64,000 nucleotides of DNA from Modestobacter marinus (GTDB taxonomy: Bacteria > Actinomycetota > Actinomycetes > Mycobacteriales > Geodermatophilaceae), in the NCBI RefSeq assembly GCF_011758655.1, contig NZ_JAAMPA010000002.1:868001-932000 (forward strand), read 5' to 3'. Position numbers and translations under genes: made by a program. Below the pieces are notes generated by a model. It did no database searches. It saw only the letters and a program-made list of their open reading frames with translations, and was not told where the DNA came from. Below, in pieces: positions 21,471 to 29,623 of the stretch. The stretch's first letter is position 1, and each line of letters begins with the position of its first letter.

Positions 21471-23272
21471 GCCGACACCCCCGCCGGCTCACGCTCGGCC
21501 GGGCCGGGCTCGGGGGGCTGGTAGGCGTGCACGAGCCGGGCGTAGCCGGGCACCTGGGCGAGCAGCTCGGCGTGGGTGCCGCGGGCGACCAGCCGGCCGT
21601 TCTCCAGCCAGAGCACCTCGTCGGCCAGCGCGATGGTGGCCTGCCGGTAGGCGACGACGACGACGGTCGCCGGCCGGTCGGCGGCGCGCAGCGCGTCCAG
21701 GATCCGGGCCTCCACCGACGGGTCGACGGCGCTGGTCGCGTCGTCCAGGACCAGCAGCCGGGGCCGGCGGACGACGGCACGGGCCAGCGCGAGCCGCTGC
21801 CGCTGGCCACCGGAGAGGCTGGCGCCGCGCTCCCCGACCCGGGTGTCCAGGCCGTCGGGGAGCCGGGCGACGAACTCGTCGGCGGCGGCGATCCGCAGCG
21901 CCTCGTGGACCTGCTCGTCGGTGTAGGGCCCGCCCAGGGTCACGTTGTCGCGGATGGTGTCGTCGAACAGGAAGGTCGTCTGGGCGACGAAGGCGACCTG
22001 GTCGCTGACCTCCCCCTCGCGGAGGGTGCGCAGGTCGACGCCGTCGAGCTGCACCGCCCCGGCGTCCGGGTCGGTCAGCCGGACCAGCAGCCCAACGAGG
22101 GTGGACTTGCCGGCGCCGGTCGGGCCGACGACGGCGAGCGTGCGCCCGGCGCCGACCTCGAAGCCGACGCCGTCCAGGGTCGGCCGGGTGGCGCCGGGGT
22201 AGCGGAAGCCGACGTCGGTCAGGGCGAGCACGGCGCCCTGGTCGCCGGACGGCGCGGCATCGGGGCCGTGCGGGATCTCGCCGGTGGCCTCCAGCACGGG
22301 GGTGACCCGGTCGAAGCCGGCCATCGCCCGGGGCAGGTCGGCCAGCACCCAGCCGATGGCGCGGATCGGCAGCGCCAGCAGGGTGAACAGGTAGGCGATG
22401 GAGACCAGGTCGCCGGCGTCGGCGGCGCCGGCCGCGACCCGCTGGGCCCCGATCAGCAGGACGGCCAGGGTGCCCAGGTTCGGCAGCGCCTCCATCAGCG
22501 GGTCGAACAGGCCACGGACCCGGCCGACCGCGATCAGCCCGTCGCGCAGCTCGTCGGCCTTGGCCGCGAAACGGGTGGTCTCGGTGGTCTCCCGGCCCAG
22601 CGTCTTGACCACGAGGGCGGCGTCGAAGCTCTCGTGGGCGATCTCGCTGACCTCGGCCCGGAGCTGCTGGGCGCGGGCCATCCGGGGCGACATGACCTGG
22701 CTGTAGACGGCGTTCATCACGAACACCAGCGGGAAGACGACCAGCCCGACCAGGGCCAGCAGGGGGTCGGTGAGCACCAGGGCGACGCTGGTGATGGCGA
22801 CCATCACCAGGGCGCCGCAGGCGAAGGGCAGCGGCGCGACGAAGAACCAGGCCGACTCGACGTCGGAGTTGGCGTTGGAGAGCAGCTGGCCGGTGGGGTG
22901 CTGCTGGTGCCAGGACAGCGGCAGCCGGAGGTACTGGCCGGTGACCCGGCGGCGGTAGTCGGCCTGCAGCCGGTAGGACATCATCCCGGCGAACAGCCGC
23001 CGGCCGATGATGCCGATGATCTTGAGGACGGCGACGACCAGGATCGCCAGCGCGGCGAGCGTGAGGGCGGCCGTGGTGGTGGCCCCCTCGTCGAAGGCCG
23101 GCAGCAGCACCCGGTCGGTGATCCCGCCGATCACGTACGCGCTGGCGACGGTCATCCCGCCGTAGAGGCTGCTGCCCAGGAACGCGAGCACGAAGATGCC
23201 CGGTTGCTCGCGCACGGCGCGGCGCACGTGACGGAGCCCGCGCCGGACGACGGCGTCTCTGCGGCGCGGCAC
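21467..23272 (-). CDS. ABC exporter half-transporter, subunit with degenerate ATP site
   Basis: 601 residues with the same two-domain layout. Walker A is GPTGAGKSTLVGLL and the signature canonical LSGGQRQRLALARA, but Walker B ends in LLVLDDATSAVD with Asp replacing the catalytic Glu. The switch histidine is replaced in VVVVAYRQATIA. It should bind but poorly hydrolyse ATP at its own site. The GTG start has GGAGG with 6-base spacing. A TAGGCT/TTAGGG promoter with an overlapping inverted repeat lies upstream, at 23309-23337. Confidence 0.92.
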   Translation of the reverse strand: MPRRRDAVVRRGLRHVRRAVREQPGIFVLAFLGSSLYGGMTVASAYVIGGITDRVLLPAFDEGATTTAALTLAALAILVVAVLKIIGIIGRRLFAGMMSYRLQADYRRRVTGQYLRLPLSWHQQHPTGQLLSNANSDVESAWFFVAPLPFACGALVMVAITSVALVLTDPLLALVGLVVFPLVFVMNAVYSQVMSPRMARAQQLRAEVSEIAHESFDAALVVKTLGRETTETTRFAAKADELRDGLIAVGRVRGLFDPLMEALPNLGTLAVLLIGAQRVAAGAADAGDLVSIAYLFTLLALPIRAIGWVLADLPRAMAGFDRVTPVLEATGEIPHGPDAAPSGDQGAVLALTDVGFRYPGATRPTLDGVGFEVGAGRTLAVVGPTGAGKSTLVGLLVRLTDPDAGAVQLDGVDLRTLREGEVSDQVAFVAQTTFLFDDTIRDNVTLGGPYTDEQVHEALRIAAADEFVARLPDGLDTRVGERGASLSGGQRQRLALARAVVRRPRLLVLDDATSAVDPSVEARILDALRAADRPATVVVVAYRQATIALADEVLWLENGRLVARGTHAELLAQVPGYARLVHAYQPPEPGPAEREPAGVSA

Positions 23273-23308
23273 AGGTGTCCTCCAGGGGGTCGGGCGGTGG
23301 ATGCGGCC

Positions 23309-23337
23309 AGCCTACTCGCGTTGCTTAGGCGCCCTAA
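23309..23337 (-). promoter_or_regulatory. Promoter and putative operator of the ABC exporter
   Basis: On the minus strand, TTAGGG (23337-23332) is followed by 17 bases and TAGGCT (23314-23309). The -35 lies inside a perfect inverted repeat, TTAGG-N3-CCTAA at 23325-23337, a typical size for a MarR- or TetR-type operator. No such regulator gene is adjacent. Confidence 0.5.
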
Positions 23338-23435
23338 CGGAATTGCCGCCGGGCGCCCACCGGCCCGGCACGACCGGTCCGCGGTACCGGTCACGAGCTG
23401 GTCTCGTCGGCGGGCCCCCGGTGCCGCAACGGCGA

Positions 23436-23441
23436 TAACCT
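23436..23441 (+). promoter_or_regulatory. -10 box of a leaderless TIGR03085 promoter
   Basis: TAACCT, then a 6-base spacer, then the GTG start at 23448. Confidence 0.55.
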
Positions 23442-23447
23442 CGGTCC

Positions 23448-24077
23448 GTGCCGACCTCCGCCGTGCCCGTGTCGCAGTCGGAGCGGGCCGCCCTGGCCGA
23501 CCTGCTGGAGCAGCTGGGGCCCGACCGGCCGACCTGCTGCGAGGGCTGGGCGACCCAGGACATGGCCGCCCACCTGGTCGTGCGCGACCGCCGCCCCGAC
23601 GCCATGCCGGGCTTCGTGCTGGGCGGGCCGTTCGCCAGGTGGACCGGCAGGGTGCACGGCCGCGCCCGCGCGCGGCAGGACTACGACCGGCTGGTCGACG
23701 AGCTGCGGTCCGGGCCGCCGGCGTGGGTGCCGACGTCCTGGCCGGCGGTGGACCGGCTGGTCAACACCGCGGAGATGGTGATCCACCACGAGGACGTCCG
23801 GCGGGCCCAGCCCGGGTGGGCGCCCCGGGAACTGCCCCGGACGGTGCAGGACCAGCTGTGGCGGAGCGTCCCGGTCCTGGCCCGCGGCCGCGCCTCGCAG
23901 CGGCCGACCGCCGGCCTGCTGGTGCGGCGCAGCGACGTCCCCGACGGCTCGGCCGGCAGCGAGCGCCGGCTGCACGACGGCGAGCCGACGACGACGGTGA
24001 CCGGGGCCCCGCTGGAGGTGCTGCTCTGGGTGAGCGGCCGCCGCGAGGTCGCCTGCGTGGACCTCACCGTCGACTGA
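23448..24077 (+). CDS. TIGR03085 family metal-binding protein
   Basis: 209 residues of the DinB/mycothiol-dependent maleylpyruvate isomerase superfamily. The N-terminus has the CCEGWATQDMAAHLVVRDRR block (first metal-ligand His), and the central helix has EMVIHHEDVRRAQP (further His ligands). The biochemical role of this subfamily is unknown; superfamily members often use mycothiol, the actinobacterial thiol. It is transcribed alone, divergent from the ABC exporter and convergent with hisF (19 bases between stops). The GTG is set by the TAACCT box at leaderless spacing. Confidence 0.85.
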   Translation: MPTSAVPVSQSERAALADLLEQLGPDRPTCCEGWATQDMAAHLVVRDRRPDAMPGFVLGGPFARWTGRVHGRARARQDYDRLVDELRSGPPAWVPTSWPAVDRLVNTAEMVIHHEDVRRAQPGWAPRELPRTVQDQLWRSVPVLARGRASQRPTAGLLVRRSDVPDGSAGSERRLHDGEPTTTVTGAPLEVLLWVSGRREVACVDLTVD

Positions 24078-24096
24078 CCGCGAGCCAGCCGGCCGC

Positions 24097-24891
24097 TCAC
24101 CCGAGCGGGCGGTCGGCCTCCTGCCGGATCGGCACCCCGGCGGCGGCGAGGCCCTGCTTGACGTCGCCGACCCGCAGCTGGCCGAAGTGGAAGACGCTGG
24201 CCGCCAGGACCGCGTCGGCGCCGGCCGCCACCGCCGGCGGGAAGTGGTCGACCGCGCCCGCTCCCCCGCTGGCGATCAGCGGCACGGTGACCTCGCGGCG
24301 CACCGCGGAGATCAGGTCGGTGTCGAAGCCGGTGCGGGTGCCGTCGGCGTCCATCGAGTTCAGCAGCACCTCACCGACGCCCAGCTGCGCGGCCTGCACC
24401 ACCCACTCCACGGCGTCCCGGCCGGTGCCGCGGCGGCCGCCGTGGGTGGTGACCTCGAAGCCGGAGTCGGTCCGCGCGCCGTCACGCACCCGGCGGGCGT
24501 CCAGGGACAGCACGAGCACCTGGTTGCCGAACCGGTCGGCGATCTCGGCGATGAGCTCCGGCCGGGTGACCGCCGCGGTGTTCACCGCGATCTTGTCCGC
24601 GCCGTTGCGCAGCAGCCGGTCGACGTCGGCGACGCTGCGCACCCCACCCCCGACGGTCAGCGGGATGAAGACGCTCTCCGCGGTGCGCCGGACGACGTCG
24701 TAGGTCGTCTCCCGGTCACCGGAGCTCGCGGTGATGTCCAGGAAGGTCAGCTCGTCGGCGCCCTCGGCGTCGTAGACCCGGGCCATCTCCACCGGGTCAC
24801 CGGCGTCGACCAGGTCGACGAAGTTGACGCCCTTCACCACCCGGCCGGCGTCGACGTCCAGGCAGGGGATCACCCGCACGGCCAGGCTCAC
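24097..24891 (-). CDS. hisF: Imidazole glycerol phosphate synthase, cyclase subunit
   Basis: With HisH forms the enzyme that makes IGP and AICAR from PRFAR. It has 264 residues; catalytic Asp12 lies in [16 protein letters not shown] and the second acid in VLSLDARRV. The phosphate loops GGVRSV and [11 protein letters not shown] are both present. The GTG overlaps the ridA stop (GTGA). Its partner HisH lies about 4 kb away at 28972-29610, in a separate transcription unit. Confidence 0.97.
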   Translation of the reverse strand: MSLAVRVIPCLDVDAGRVVKGVNFVDLVDAGDPVEMARVYDAEGADELTFLDITASSGDRETTYDVVRRTAESVFIPLTVGGGVRSVADVDRLLRNGADKIAVNTAAVTRPELIAEIADRFGNQVLVLSLDARRVRDGARTDSGFEVTTHGGRRGTGRDAVEWVVQAAQLGVGEVLLNSMDADGTRTGFDTDLISAVRREVTVPLIASGGAGAVDHFPPAVAAGADAVLAASVFHFGQLRVGDVKQGLAAAGVPIRQEADRPLG

Positions 24892-25277
24892 GCCGCACCC
24901 CGTACTGCGTCCGCCTCGACCTCGACCAGCATCGCGGGGTCGATCAGCGCGGCGACCTGCACCATCGCGGTGGCCGGCCGGACGTCGCCGAAGAACTCCC
25001 CGTGCACGCGTCCGACCTCCTCCCAGCGGCTGATGTCGGTGACGTACACGCGGGTGCGGACGACGTCGCCGAGGGCGAACCCGGCGTCGGCGAGCGCCCG
25101 CGCGATGGTGCTGAGCGCGACCCGGGTCTGGGCGCCGGCGTCTCCGGGGTGCGCCACCTGACCGTCCACGGTCGCCGTGGTGCCGCTGACGTACGCGGTG
25201 TCCCCGGCGACGACGACCCGGCTGTAGCCGACCACCGCCTCCCAGGGGGCTCCCGAGCCCAGCCGGAGCGCGGTCAT
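24888..25277 (-). CDS. RidA family (YjgF/YER057c/UK114) protein
   Basis: 129 residues from an ATG that overlaps the priA stop (ATGA). The frame is open much further upstream but only through antisense-like low-complexity sequence. Visible are [25 protein letters not shown] and a C-terminal [13 protein letters not shown]. RidA proteins deaminate reactive enamine/imine intermediates of PLP enzymes. This member has an Arg in [10 protein letters not shown] but I could not confirm the catalytic Arg of true RidA. It sits between two histidine genes and is coupled to both, which suggests a role linked to that pathway. Confidence 0.88.
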   Translation of the reverse strand: MTALRLGSGAPWEAVVGYSRVVVAGDTAYVSGTTATVDGQVAHPGDAGAQTRVALSTIARALADAGFALGDVVRTRVYVTDISRWEEVGRVHGEFFGDVRPATAMVQVAALIDPAMLVEVEADAVRGAA

Positions 25278-26005
25278 GCCAGCTCCCCGGTCAGCGCGAG
25301 CGCCTCGGGCAACGTGAACTGGCCGGCGTAGAGCGCCTTGCCGACGATCGAGCCCTCGACGCCGATGCCGGTCAGCCCGGCCAGCGCGCGGATGTCGTCC
25401 AGCGAGCTGACGCCCCCGGAGGCGATCACCGGGCGCGGGGTGGCGGCGCAGACCTCGCGCAGCAGCTCCAGGTTCGGGCCGCGCAGCGTGCCGTCCTTGG
25501 TGATGTCGGTGACCACGTAGCGGGCGCAGCCCTCGGCGTCCAGCCGGGCGAGGGTCTCGTACAGCTCGCCGCCCTCCTTGGTCCAGCCGCGGGCGGCCAG
25601 CCGGGTGCCGCGCACGTCCAGGCCGACGGCGACCCGGTCGCCGTGCTCGGCGATCGCCCGCGCGCACCACTCCGGGGACTCCAGCGCCGCGGTGCCCAGG
25701 TTGACCCGGCGGCAGCCGGTGGACAGTGCCGCGGCCAGCGACTCGTCGTCCCGGATGCCACCGGAGAGCTCCACGTCGACGTCCAGCTGCCCGACCACGC
25801 GGGCCAGCAGCTCCCGGTTCGAGCCACGCCCGAAGGCGGCGTCCAGGTCGACCAGGTGCACCCACTCGGCGCCGTCGCGCTGCCAGGCCAGGGCCGCCTC
25901 GAGCGGGTCGCCGTAGGAGGTCTCGCTGCCGGCCTCCCCCTGGACCAGGCGGACGGCGAGGCCGTCGGCGACGTCGACGGCGGGGAGCAGCTGGAGCTTC
26001 GGCAC
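25274..26005 (-). CDS. priA: Bifunctional phosphoribosyl isomerase A (HisA/TrpF)
   Basis: Aldose-ketose isomerase of histidine synthesis; in Actinobacteria the same barrel also does the TrpF step. It has 243 residues from GTG 26005. I prefer this to GTG 26011 because TAGGCT lies exactly 6 bases upstream and the N-terminus [12 protein letters not shown] then matches mycobacterial PriA, with the general acid/base at Asp11. The second catalytic Asp is in [21 protein letters not shown] and ASGGVSS bind phosphate. No trpF is seen in the window, consistent with dual function. It is coupled to ridA and hisF. Confidence 0.93.
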   Translation of the reverse strand: MPKLQLLPAVDVADGLAVRLVQGEAGSETSYGDPLEAALAWQRDGAEWVHLVDLDAAFGRGSNRELLARVVGQLDVDVELSGGIRDDESLAAALSTGCRRVNLGTAALESPEWCARAIAEHGDRVAVGLDVRGTRLAARGWTKEGGELYETLARLDAEGCARYVVTDITKDGTLRGPNLELLREVCAATPRPVIASGGVSSLDDIRALAGLTGIGVEGSIVGKALYAGQFTLPEALALTGELA

Positions 26006-26011
26006 GTGCAC

Positions 26012-26017
26012 AGCCTA
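26012..26017 (-). promoter_or_regulatory. -10 box of the leaderless priA promoter, sharing bases with the araC stop
   Basis: TAGGCT on the minus strand with a 6-base spacer to GTG 26005. Its first three bases are the TAG stop codon of the upstream AraC gene. Confidence 0.65.
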
Positions 26018-26899
26018 GGAGACGGGCGGCCGGGCCCCGCGCGAGCTGCCGGCCGCGTACCGGGCGGCGAACTGCCCGGGTGGGACGCCGGTGACCCGGG
26101 CGAAGTCGCGGGTGAGGTGGGCCTGGTCGGCGTAGCCGAGCGACGCCGCCACCCCGGCGAGGCCGGCCGGGCCCTCGCGCAGCCGCTCGGCGGCCTCCTG
26201 CAGCCGCCTCCGCTGGATCAGCCACTTCGGGGTCAGCCCGAGCCGGCGGTGGACCAGCCGCTGCAGGGCCCGCTCGGAGAGGCCGAAGCGCTCGCAGACC
26301 TGGGCGACGCGGAGGACCTCCCGGTCGCCCTCCACGTAGGCCACCACCCGGTTGACCAGCTCCCCGTCGGCGTCGACCGGCAGCAGCGGCCGCAGCGCGT
26401 CCCCGAAGGCGTCCATGGCGGCGGCGTGCGCGGCCGGCGCGTGCGGGTCGGGGGCCATCGCGGCGCGGACCCGGGCCGTCAGGGTCTCCCCCGCCGGGCC
26501 GAGCACCTCGGCGACGTCGACGTGCCGGTCGGTGTGGTCGCTCATCGGCCCGCCGGCGACGAGGAAGCCGGCGGCCGGTGCGCACATGACGCCGACCGCC
26601 CAGCCGGTGCCGGTCAGCGTCGTGGTGGACAGCCCGGAGACCACGCCGTAGAAGCGGGCGTAGTCGGCGGACACGACGACGAGGGACACCGGGTACTGCA
26701 GCACCCGCTGCGGGGCTTCCTGCCCCGGGGGCACCGACCAGACCGGGATCCAGAACCGTTGCAGCAGCCCGTCGAACGCGGGGTCCGCCGGGTACCGGTG
26801 GATGACGTGCGAGGCGTCGCCCGGGTCCTTCAGGTGGGCACGCTCGACGGGGTCCCGCGGGGTCGCGTCCCCGGCCGGGGACGGGCTGTCGGCTTTCAT
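26015..26899 (-). CDS. AraC family transcriptional regulator
   Basis: 294 residues. The N-terminal half is a sensor-like domain, with RFWIPVWSVPPGQEAPQRVL as in the DUF6597 group. The C-terminal half is the double helix-turn-helix of AraC: VAQVCERFGLSERALQRLV, then GVAASLGYADQAHLTRDFAR, ending VTGVPPGQFA. I use ATG 26899, with GGGAGG upstream, rather than the TTG just before it. The gene faces the TIGR03086 gene across a 38-base divergent gap that holds both promoters, so that gene is a possible target. The ligand is unknown. Confidence 0.9.
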   Translation of the reverse strand: MKADSPSPAGDATPRDPVERAHLKDPGDASHVIHRYPADPAFDGLLQRFWIPVWSVPPGQEAPQRVLQYPVSLVVVSADYARFYGVVSGLSTTTLTGTGWAVGVMCAPAAGFLVAGGPMSDHTDRHVDVAEVLGPAGETLTARVRAAMAPDPHAPAAHAAAMDAFGDALRPLLPVDADGELVNRVVAYVEGDREVLRVAQVCERFGLSERALQRLVHRRLGLTPKWLIQRRRLQEAAERLREGPAGLAGVAASLGYADQAHLTRDFARVTGVPPGQFAARYAAGSSRGARPPVS

Positions 26900-26924
26900 C
26901 AAGACCGAGCCTCCCGCACGCTCC

Positions 26925-26930
26925 TACGTT
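26925..26930 (+). promoter_or_regulatory. -10 box of a leaderless TIGR03086 promoter
   Basis: TACGTT with a 7-base spacer to ATG 26938, inside the short divergent region shared with the AraC gene. Confidence 0.5.
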
Positions 26931-26937
26931 CCCGGGC

Positions 26938-27486
26938 ATGACCTCTCCCGCCACGAGCTACGCCGCAGCCGACCGTCCCCTCACCGCGTTGCTGGACACC
27001 GTGCCCCCGACCGGCTGGTCCCGCCCGTCCCCGTGCGACGGCTGGACCGCCGCCGACGTCGTCGGGCACCTGATCGGCACCCAGCGGCACTTCCTCGGCA
27101 CGCACGGCGTGGACCTGGGCGAGGCACCGGACGTCGCCGCCGACCCGGCGCTCGCCTGGCGCCGGCACGCCGAACGGGTCACCCGCGTCGCGTCCGACGA
27201 GACCGTCGCCGCCCGGGAGTTCGACGGCCACTTCGGCCGCACCACGGTCGGCGCCGCCCTCGTCCAGTTCTACGTGTGGGACATGGTCGTGCACCGCTGG
27301 GACGTCGCCCGCGCCGTCGGCGCCGACGCCGGCCTCACCGACGAGGAGCTGGACCGGATCGAGACCGGCGCCGACGGCTTCGGACCCGCCCTCCACATGG
27401 ACGGCGTCTGCCGTCCGGCCCTGGACGTGCCCGCGGACGCCGACCGGCGGACGCGCGCGCTGGCCCGGCTCGGCCGCAGCGCCTGA
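26938..27486 (+). CDS. TIGR03086 family metal-binding protein (MDMPI/DinB fold)
   Basis: 182 residues. The N-terminal PSPCDGWTAADVVGHLIGTQ block carries the first His ligand; the core helix FYVWDMVVHRWDVARA carries the others. This is the same superfamily as the TIGR03085 protein at 23448-24077, but the two are only distantly alike. The biochemical function is undetermined; mycothiol-dependent transfer or isomerisation is a family-based guess. The promoter is shared with, and divergent from, the AraC regulator. Confidence 0.85.
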   Translation: MTSPATSYAAADRPLTALLDTVPPTGWSRPSPCDGWTAADVVGHLIGTQRHFLGTHGVDLGEAPDVAADPALAWRRHAERVTRVASDETVAAREFDGHFGRTTVGAALVQFYVWDMVVHRWDVARAVGADAGLTDEELDRIETGADGFGPALHMDGVCRPALDVPADADRRTRALARLGRSA

Positions 27487-27507
27487 CCGCCCGCGGCGGC
27501 CGTGCGG

Positions 27508-27513
27508 CAGGCT
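27508..27513 (+). promoter_or_regulatory. -10 box of a leaderless nitroreductase promoter
   Basis: CAGGCT with a 6-base spacer to GTG 27520. It selects this start over the in-frame GTG at 27502. Confidence 0.5.
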
Positions 27514-27519
27514 GACGCC

Positions 27520-28119
27520 GTGGAGTTCGCTGACGTCGTCCGCCGCCGGCGCATGGTGCGGGACTACGACCCCGACCGGCCGGTGCCCCCCGAGGTGCGC
27601 GAGCGGCTGCTCGAGCACGCGATCCGGGCGCCGTCGGCCGGGTTCAGCCAGGGCTGGGCGTTCCTGGTGCTGGAGACGCCGGAGGAACGGGACCGCTTCT
27701 GGGCGGCGACCACCGGGCCCGGTGCCCCCGACGGCTGGCTGACCCGGATGCGCCGGGCACCGCTGCTGGTCGTGCCGCTGTCGCACAAGGCCGCCTACCT
27801 GGAGCGCTACGCGGAGCCCGACAAGGGCTGGACCGACCGCGACGAGGCCCGCTGGCCGGTGCCCTACTGGGACGTCGACACCGGGATGGCCTCGCTGCTG
27901 ATGCTGCTCACCGCGGTCGACGAGGGGCTGGGCGCCTGCTTCTTCGGCGTGCCACCCGAACGGATCGACGGCTTCCGCGAGGCGTTCGGCGTACCGGCGG
28001 CCTACACCCCGATCGGCTGCATCTCGGTCGGCTACCCCGGCAGCGAGGACAAGCGGTCGCCGTCGCTGAAGCGTGGGCGGCGGGGGCTGGACGAGGTCGT
28101 GCACCGGGGCAGCTGGTGA
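27520..28119 (+). CDS. Nitroreductase family protein
   Basis: 199 residues of the FMN-dependent nitroreductase fold. The N-terminal FMN segment is RRRRMVRDYDPDRPVP, then APSAGFSQGWAFLVL and, near the C-terminus, EGLGACFFGVP and CISVGYPG. Substrates of this family range from nitroaromatics and quinones to flavins and are not predictable here. The GTG start is chosen on the leaderless spacing. The SDR gene follows 16 bases later on the same strand and may be cotranscribed. Confidence 0.88.
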   Translation: MEFADVVRRRRMVRDYDPDRPVPPEVRERLLEHAIRAPSAGFSQGWAFLVLETPEERDRFWAATTGPGAPDGWLTRMRRAPLLVVPLSHKAAYLERYAEPDKGWTDRDEARWPVPYWDVDTGMASLLMLLTAVDEGLGACFFGVPPERIDGFREAFGVPAAYTPIGCISVGYPGSEDKRSPSLKRGRRGLDEVVHRGSW

Positions 28120-28123
28120 CTGG

Positions 28124-28129
28124 TTGACT
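28124..28129 (+). promoter_or_regulatory. Weak -10-like box before the SDR gene
   Basis: TTGACT with a 6-base spacer to GTG 28136. The spacing fits a leaderless start, but the box lacks the key A at position 2, so confidence is low. Confidence 0.25.
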
Positions 28130-28135
28130 CCCCCC

Positions 28136-28903
28136 GTGGCCCCGCAGACCCCGAGTTCCCGCGCCGTCCTGGTGACTGGCGCCTCCCGCGGCATCGGCCG
28201 CGCGATCGCGCTGGCGTTCGCCGGCCAGGGCGACCGGGTGGCGGTGCACTGGGGTGGGTCCCGCGAACGGGCCGAGCAGGTGCTCGCCGAGCTGCCCGGC
28301 GACGGGCACGTGCTGGTGCAGGCCGACCTGACCGACCCCGACGCCGTCGGGCGGATGGTCGACGAGGCCGCCGCGGCGCTGGGTGGGTTGCACGTGCTGG
28401 TCAACAACGCCGGCGTCTTCACCGCCCACCCGCCGCTGGAGACCAGCTACGACGAGTGGCAGGCGGCCTGGCAGCACACCCTCGCGGTCAACCTCGTCGG
28501 CCCGGCCAACGCGACCTTCCGCGCGCTGCCGCACCTGATCGCCGCCGGTGGCGGCGCGGTGGTCAACGTCTCCAGCAGGGGCGCCTTCCGCGGGGAGCCG
28601 GCCAACCCCGCCTACGGCGCGTCCAAGGCGGGGCTCAACGCCTTCGGCCAGTCGATGGCACTCGCGCTGGCCCCGCACGGCATCACGGTGGGCACCGTGG
28701 CGCCGGGCTTCGTGCAGACGGAGATGGCCCGGGAGGTCCTCGACGGCCCGGGCGGGGACGCCGTCCGCGCGCAGTCGCCCTACGGCCGGGTCGCCGACCC
28801 GGCGGAGGTCGCCTCCGCGGTGCTGTGGCTGGCCTCCCCCGGCGCCCGCTTCTCCACCGGCACGATCATCGACGTCAACGGCGCCAGCTACCTGCGCAGC
28901 TGA
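28136..28903 (+). CDS. SDR family oxidoreductase
   Basis: 255-residue short-chain dehydrogenase/reductase. The cofactor motif is VTGASRGIGRA, followed by LVNNAGVF. The catalytic Ser lies in VVNVSSRGAF and the Tyr-Lys pair in YGASKAGLNAFG. The early HWGGSRERA segment, with an Arg after the second strand, suggests NADP preference. The C-terminus ends like a FabG-type reductase. The substrate is unknown. The gene lies 16 bases after the nitroreductase, so the two oxidoreductases may form an operon. A copy of the GC-rich repeat follows its stop. Confidence 0.9.
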   Translation: MAPQTPSSRAVLVTGASRGIGRAIALAFAGQGDRVAVHWGGSRERAEQVLAELPGDGHVLVQADLTDPDAVGRMVDEAAAALGGLHVLVNNAGVFTAHPPLETSYDEWQAAWQHTLAVNLVGPANATFRALPHLIAAGGGAVVNVSSRGAFRGEPANPAYGASKAGLNAFGQSMALALAPHGITVGTVAPGFVQTEMAREVLDGPGGDAVRAQSPYGRVADPAEVASAVLWLASPGARFSTGTIIDVNGASYLRS

Positions 28904-28971
28904 AGAAGGACCCCACTGCCCCCCACCACTCGCAAGCTCGCGGCGGGCCCCTGCAGCGGGGCCAGGGAGGC
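28904..28971. repeat. GC-rich post-stop palindromic repeat, copy 3
   Basis: Begins directly after the SDR stop and ends at the hisH stop on the other strand. It contains AAGGACCCC, CTGCCCCCCACC, the short palindrome CGCAAGCTCGCG and GGGCCCCTGCAGCGGGGCC. GGCCCC and GGGGCC can pair as a hairpin. It is a likely two-way terminator between convergent genes. Confidence 0.7.
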
Positions 28972-29610
28972 TCAGTCGAGGGTGGCGAGCCAGTTGGTGA
29001 GCAGCTGGGCGCCGGCGTCGCCGCTCTTCTCGGGGTGGAACTGGGTCGCCGACAGCGGCCCGTTCTCCACGCCGGCGACGAACCGGTCGCCGTGCTCAGC
29101 CCAGGTGACCGCCGGCGGGGTCAGCCGGCCGGTGACACCGGGCTCGGCGAGCGGGAACTCCCGCACCCCGTAGGAGTGCACGAAGTAGAAGCGCTGCCCC
29201 TCCAGGCCGGCGAACAGCGTCGACCCCTCCGGGGCCTCCACCGTGTTCCAGCCCATGTGGGGCAGCACGGGGGCGTGCAGCTGCTCCACGACGCCGGGCC
29301 ACTCCCCGCAGCCCTCGGTGTCCTGGCCGTGCTCGACGCCCCGCTCGAACAGGATCTGCATGCCCACGCAGATGCCGAGCACCGGACGCCCGCCGGCCAG
29401 CCGGCGGCCGATGACCTTCGGCCCGTCGACGGCGCGCAGCCCGTCCATGCAGGCGGCGTAGGCGCCCACCCCGGGGACGACGAGACCGTCGGCCGCCAGG
29501 GCGGCCTCCGGGTCGGCGGACACGGTGACGTCCGCGCCGACCCGGGTCAGTGCCCGCTCGGCCGAACGCAGGTTGCCCGACCCGTAGTCGAGGACGACGA
29601 CCTTCTTCAC
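28972..29610 (-). CDS. hisH: Imidazole glycerol phosphate synthase, glutaminase subunit
   Basis: Supplies ammonia to HisF. 212 residues of the class I glutamine amidotransferase fold: nucleophile Cys81 in LGICVGMQ and the His-Glu pair in ATQFHPEKS. The oxyanion-loop [12 protein letters not shown] is present. The GTG start is 7 bases after TAGCGT, so the gene may have its own leaderless promoter even though it lies just downstream of the his-region nucleotidyltransferase. It is convergent with the SDR gene. Confidence 0.96.
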   Translation of the reverse strand: MKKVVVLDYGSGNLRSAERALTRVGADVTVSADPEAALAADGLVVPGVGAYAACMDGLRAVDGPKVIGRRLAGGRPVLGICVGMQILFERGVEHGQDTEGCGEWPGVVEQLHAPVLPHMGWNTVEAPEGSTLFAGLEGQRFYFVHSYGVREFPLAEPGVTGRLTPPAVTWAEHGDRFVAGVENGPLSATQFHPEKSGDAGAQLLTNWLATLD

Positions 29611-29617
29611 AGCTGCC

Positions 29618-29623
29618 ACGCTA
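29618..29623 (-). promoter_or_regulatory. -10 box of a leaderless hisH promoter, sharing bases with the upstream stop
   Basis: TAGCGT on the minus strand with a 7-base spacer to GTG 29610. Its TAG is the stop codon of the upstream nucleotidyltransferase, as at priA. Confidence 0.5.
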
